DNA from: Beijerinckiaceae bacterium
GTDB lineage: Bacteria > Pseudomonadota > Alphaproteobacteria > Rhizobiales > Beijerinckiaceae
Assembly (NCBI GenBank): GCA_025458025.1
Contig: JALOTF010000039.1
Coordinates: 1 to 32,170 of the forward strand
Reading direction: 5' to 3'
DNA: 32,170 bases
In this document: one piece after another, positions 26,956-32,170 of the stretch
Numbering within the stretch: the stretch's first letter is position 1
Layout of the letters: each line of letters begins with the position of its first letter
Translations under genes and position numbers: made by a program
The notes under the pieces: model-generated
Databases searched by the model: none
The model's input: only the letters and a program-made list of their open reading frames with translations
Told to the model about the DNA's origin: nothing

Positions 26956-27957
26956 ATGCAGCAGATCATCTCCACCGTGGAAATGCATACGGGCGGCGAG
27001 CCCTTCCGCATCGTCACATCCGGCTTTCCGCGCGCACCGGGCAAGCGCATCGTCGATCGCCGGGCATGGCTGAAGGCGCATGCCGATCACCTCCGGCAGG
27101 CCATCATGTTCGAGCCGCGCGGCCACGCCGACATGTATGGCGGCATCCTCACCGACCCTGTGAGCGAGGGCGCGGATTTCGGGGTGATGTTCATCCACAA
27201 CGAGGGTTATTCCGATCATTGCGGCCATGGCGTGATCGCGCTCGCCACCGCTGCCGTGCAACTCGGCTGGGTGGTGCCAAAATCGCCGGAAACGCGGGTG
27301 GGGATCGATGCGCCCTGCGGCTTCATCGAGGCCTTCGTGGGCTGGGATGGCCAACGCGTCACCGGCGTGCGCTTCCTCAACGTGCCGAGCTTCCTACTCC
27401 ACCGCAATGTGACGGTCGAAACCCCGAGCTTCGGCCGCGTGACCGGCGACATCGCCTTCGGCGGCGCGTTCTATTTCTACACCTCAGGCGTACCGCATGG
27501 CCTCGCGATCCGCGAGCATGATGTGGAGCGCCTCATCCGCTTCGGCGCGGAGGTGAAGGCGGCGGCGAACCGCGCCTTTCCGGTTCAGCACCCGGAAATC
27601 CCGGAGATCAACCACATCTACGGCACGATCATCGACGGGCCACCGCGCCATCCAGGTTCGACGCAGGCTAATTGCTGCATCTTCGCGGATCGGGAAGTCG
27701 ATCGCTCGCCCACCGGCTCCGGCACGGCGGGGCGAGTGGCGCAGCTCGTGGCGCGCGGCGAACTGGCAATGGGTCAGGCGATCGTCAATGAGTCGATCAT
27801 CGGCTCGGTGATGCGCGGCAAGGCGATTGAAACCGCCCGTTGCGGCCCGCATGAAGGCGTGATTCCGGAGGTCTCCGGAACCGCCTATCTCGCGGGCCTC
27901 GCGCATTGGATGATCGACCCGGATGATCCCCTGCGCCACGGCTTTCTGGTGCGGTGA
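26956..27957 (+). CDS. Proline racemase superfamily; probable trans-3-hydroxy-L-proline dehydratase
   Basis: The 333-residue protein belongs to the proline racemase fold (HTGGEPFRIVTSG, FVNEG-like HNEGYSDHCGHG, and DRSPTGSGTAGR). In racemases and 4-hydroxyproline epimerases two cysteines act as the acid-base pair. Here the first is Cys89 in DHCGHG but the second position is Thr253 in DRSPTGSGT. In the family a Cys/Thr pair marks trans-3-hydroxy-L-proline dehydratases, which release water to form pyrroline-2-carboxylate. I therefore prefer that activity over racemase or epimerase, by inference from the motif. The gene starts 7 nt after the amidase and converges on metH with only 6 nt between stop codons. 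No other hydroxyproline pathway gene is visible in the window. Confidence 0.88.
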   Translation: MQQIISTVEMHTGGEPFRIVTSGFPRAPGKRIVDRRAWLKAHADHLRQAIMFEPRGHADMYGGILTDPVSEGADFGVMFIHNEGYSDHCGHGVIALATAAVQLGWVVPKSPETRVGIDAPCGFIEAFVGWDGQRVTGVRFLNVPSFLLHRNVTVETPSFGRVTGDIAFGGAFYFYTSGVPHGLAIREHDVERLIRFGAEVKAAANRAFPVQHPEIPEINHIYGTIIDGPPRHPGSTQANCCIFADREVDRSPTGSGTAGRVAQLVARGELAMGQAIVNESIIGSVMRGKAIETARCGPHEGVIPEVSGTAYLAGLAHWMIDPDDPLRHGFLVR

Positions 27958-27963
27958 GGCGGC

Positions 27964-31701
<3,738 letters not shown>

Positions 31702-31723
31702 CGAACCAAAACCTTCGTAAAAA

Positions 31724-32170
31724 TTACGCAGCAGCCGCAACAGGCTGCGCCCGGAGGCCCAGCATGTGGCAGATGGCGAAGGCGAGATCCGCCTTGTTCA
31801 TCGTGTAGAAGTGGAAATCGGTCACGCCATTGTCGAGCAGATCATAGACCTGCTCCACGGCCACAGCTGCGGCCACCATGCGGCGCGTCTCGGGATCATC
31901 TTCCAGCCCCTCGAAGCGCTTGGCGAGCCAGGCCGGTACATCCGTGCCGCACTTCGTCGCGAAGCTCGCGGATTGCTTGAAGTTCTGCACCGGCAGGATG
32001 CCGGGCACGATGGGGATGGAAATGCCCGCCTTCCGCACGCGCTCTATGTAGCGGTAATAATGCGCGTTATCGAAGAAGAACTGCGTGATGGCGCGGTCCG
32101 CCCCGGCATCCACCTTCCGCTTCAGCAGGTCGATCTCGAAATCGAGGCTGGGGCTCTCCGGATGCTTCTC
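31724..32170 (-). CDS. metF: Methylenetetrahydrofolate reductase MetF (5' end outside window)
   Basis: MetF reduces 5,10-methylenetetrahydrofolate to the 5-methyl form, the substrate of MetH encoded directly downstream. Only the C-terminal 148 residues lie in the window; the frame is open through position 32170. The visible part includes [40 protein letters not shown], the [20 protein letters not shown] stretch, and the [20 protein letters not shown] end, all typical of the TIM-barrel reductase. The stop is 22 nt before the metH start, and both enzymes work in sequence. Confidence 0.95.
   Translation of the reverse strand, partial: EKHPESPSLDFEIDLLKRKVDAGADRAITQFFFDNAHYYRYIERVRKAGISIPIVPGILPVQNFKQSASFATKCGTDVPAWLAKRFEGLEDDPETRRMVAAAVAVEQVYDLLDNGVTDFHFYTMNKADLAFAICHMLGLRAQPVAAAA

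Overview
This window comes from a GC-rich alphaproteobacterium, most likely of the order Hyphomicrobiales (Rhizobiales). The gene order (ligA-recN-bamD-lpxC-ftsZ-ftsA-ftsQ-ddl-murB-murC-murG-ftsW-murD-mraY-murF-murE-ftsI-ftsL-rsmH-mraZ, then rnpB), the long Pro/Ala-rich FtsZ linker, and intergenic repeats that read as VKPGHDK-like peptides all point that way. I cannot fix the genus.

Positions 1-24899 are almost solid minus-strand coding. They hold the complete division and cell wall (dcw) cluster. Transcription starts at mraZ near 24.9 kb and runs leftward through the muramyl ligases, the lipid I and II enzymes, the septal synthesis proteins (FtsW, FtsI, FtsL, FtsQ) and the divisome scaffold (FtsA, FtsZ). 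It continues into lpxC (lipid A), bamD (outer membrane assembly), recN (DNA repair) and a 5'-partial stretch of ligA cut by the window edge. Most junctions overlap or are under 60 nt, so this is probably one or a few long transcripts. Larger gaps lie at bamD/lpxC, lpxC/ftsZ, ddl/murB, murC/murG and mraY/murD; most contain hairpins, repeats or a homopolymer.

Positions 24900-25750 are regulatory and RNA territory. A run of four TGGG boxes with exact 10-bp spacing matches the MraZ operator. A degenerate inverted repeat pair follows, then the RNase P RNA gene with a good sigma-70 promoter and a T-tract end.

Positions 25751-27957 carry plus-strand genes: a small glycine-zipper lipoprotein with a clean terminator, a cytoplasmic-type N-acetylmuramoyl-L-alanine amidase, and a proline-racemase-superfamily enzyme whose Cys/Thr active site fits trans-3-hydroxy-L-proline dehydratase. 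These converge on metH and a partial metF on the minus strand (methionine and folate cycle).

I found no mobile element, CRISPR array, tRNA or obviously novel multigene system. The items most worth a second look are small: a G10 tract that puts the only upstream ATG out of frame with ddl, a palindromic repeat that appears to be inserted in frame inside rsmH, two divergent REP-like pairs with the same layout, and the four-box MraZ operator.
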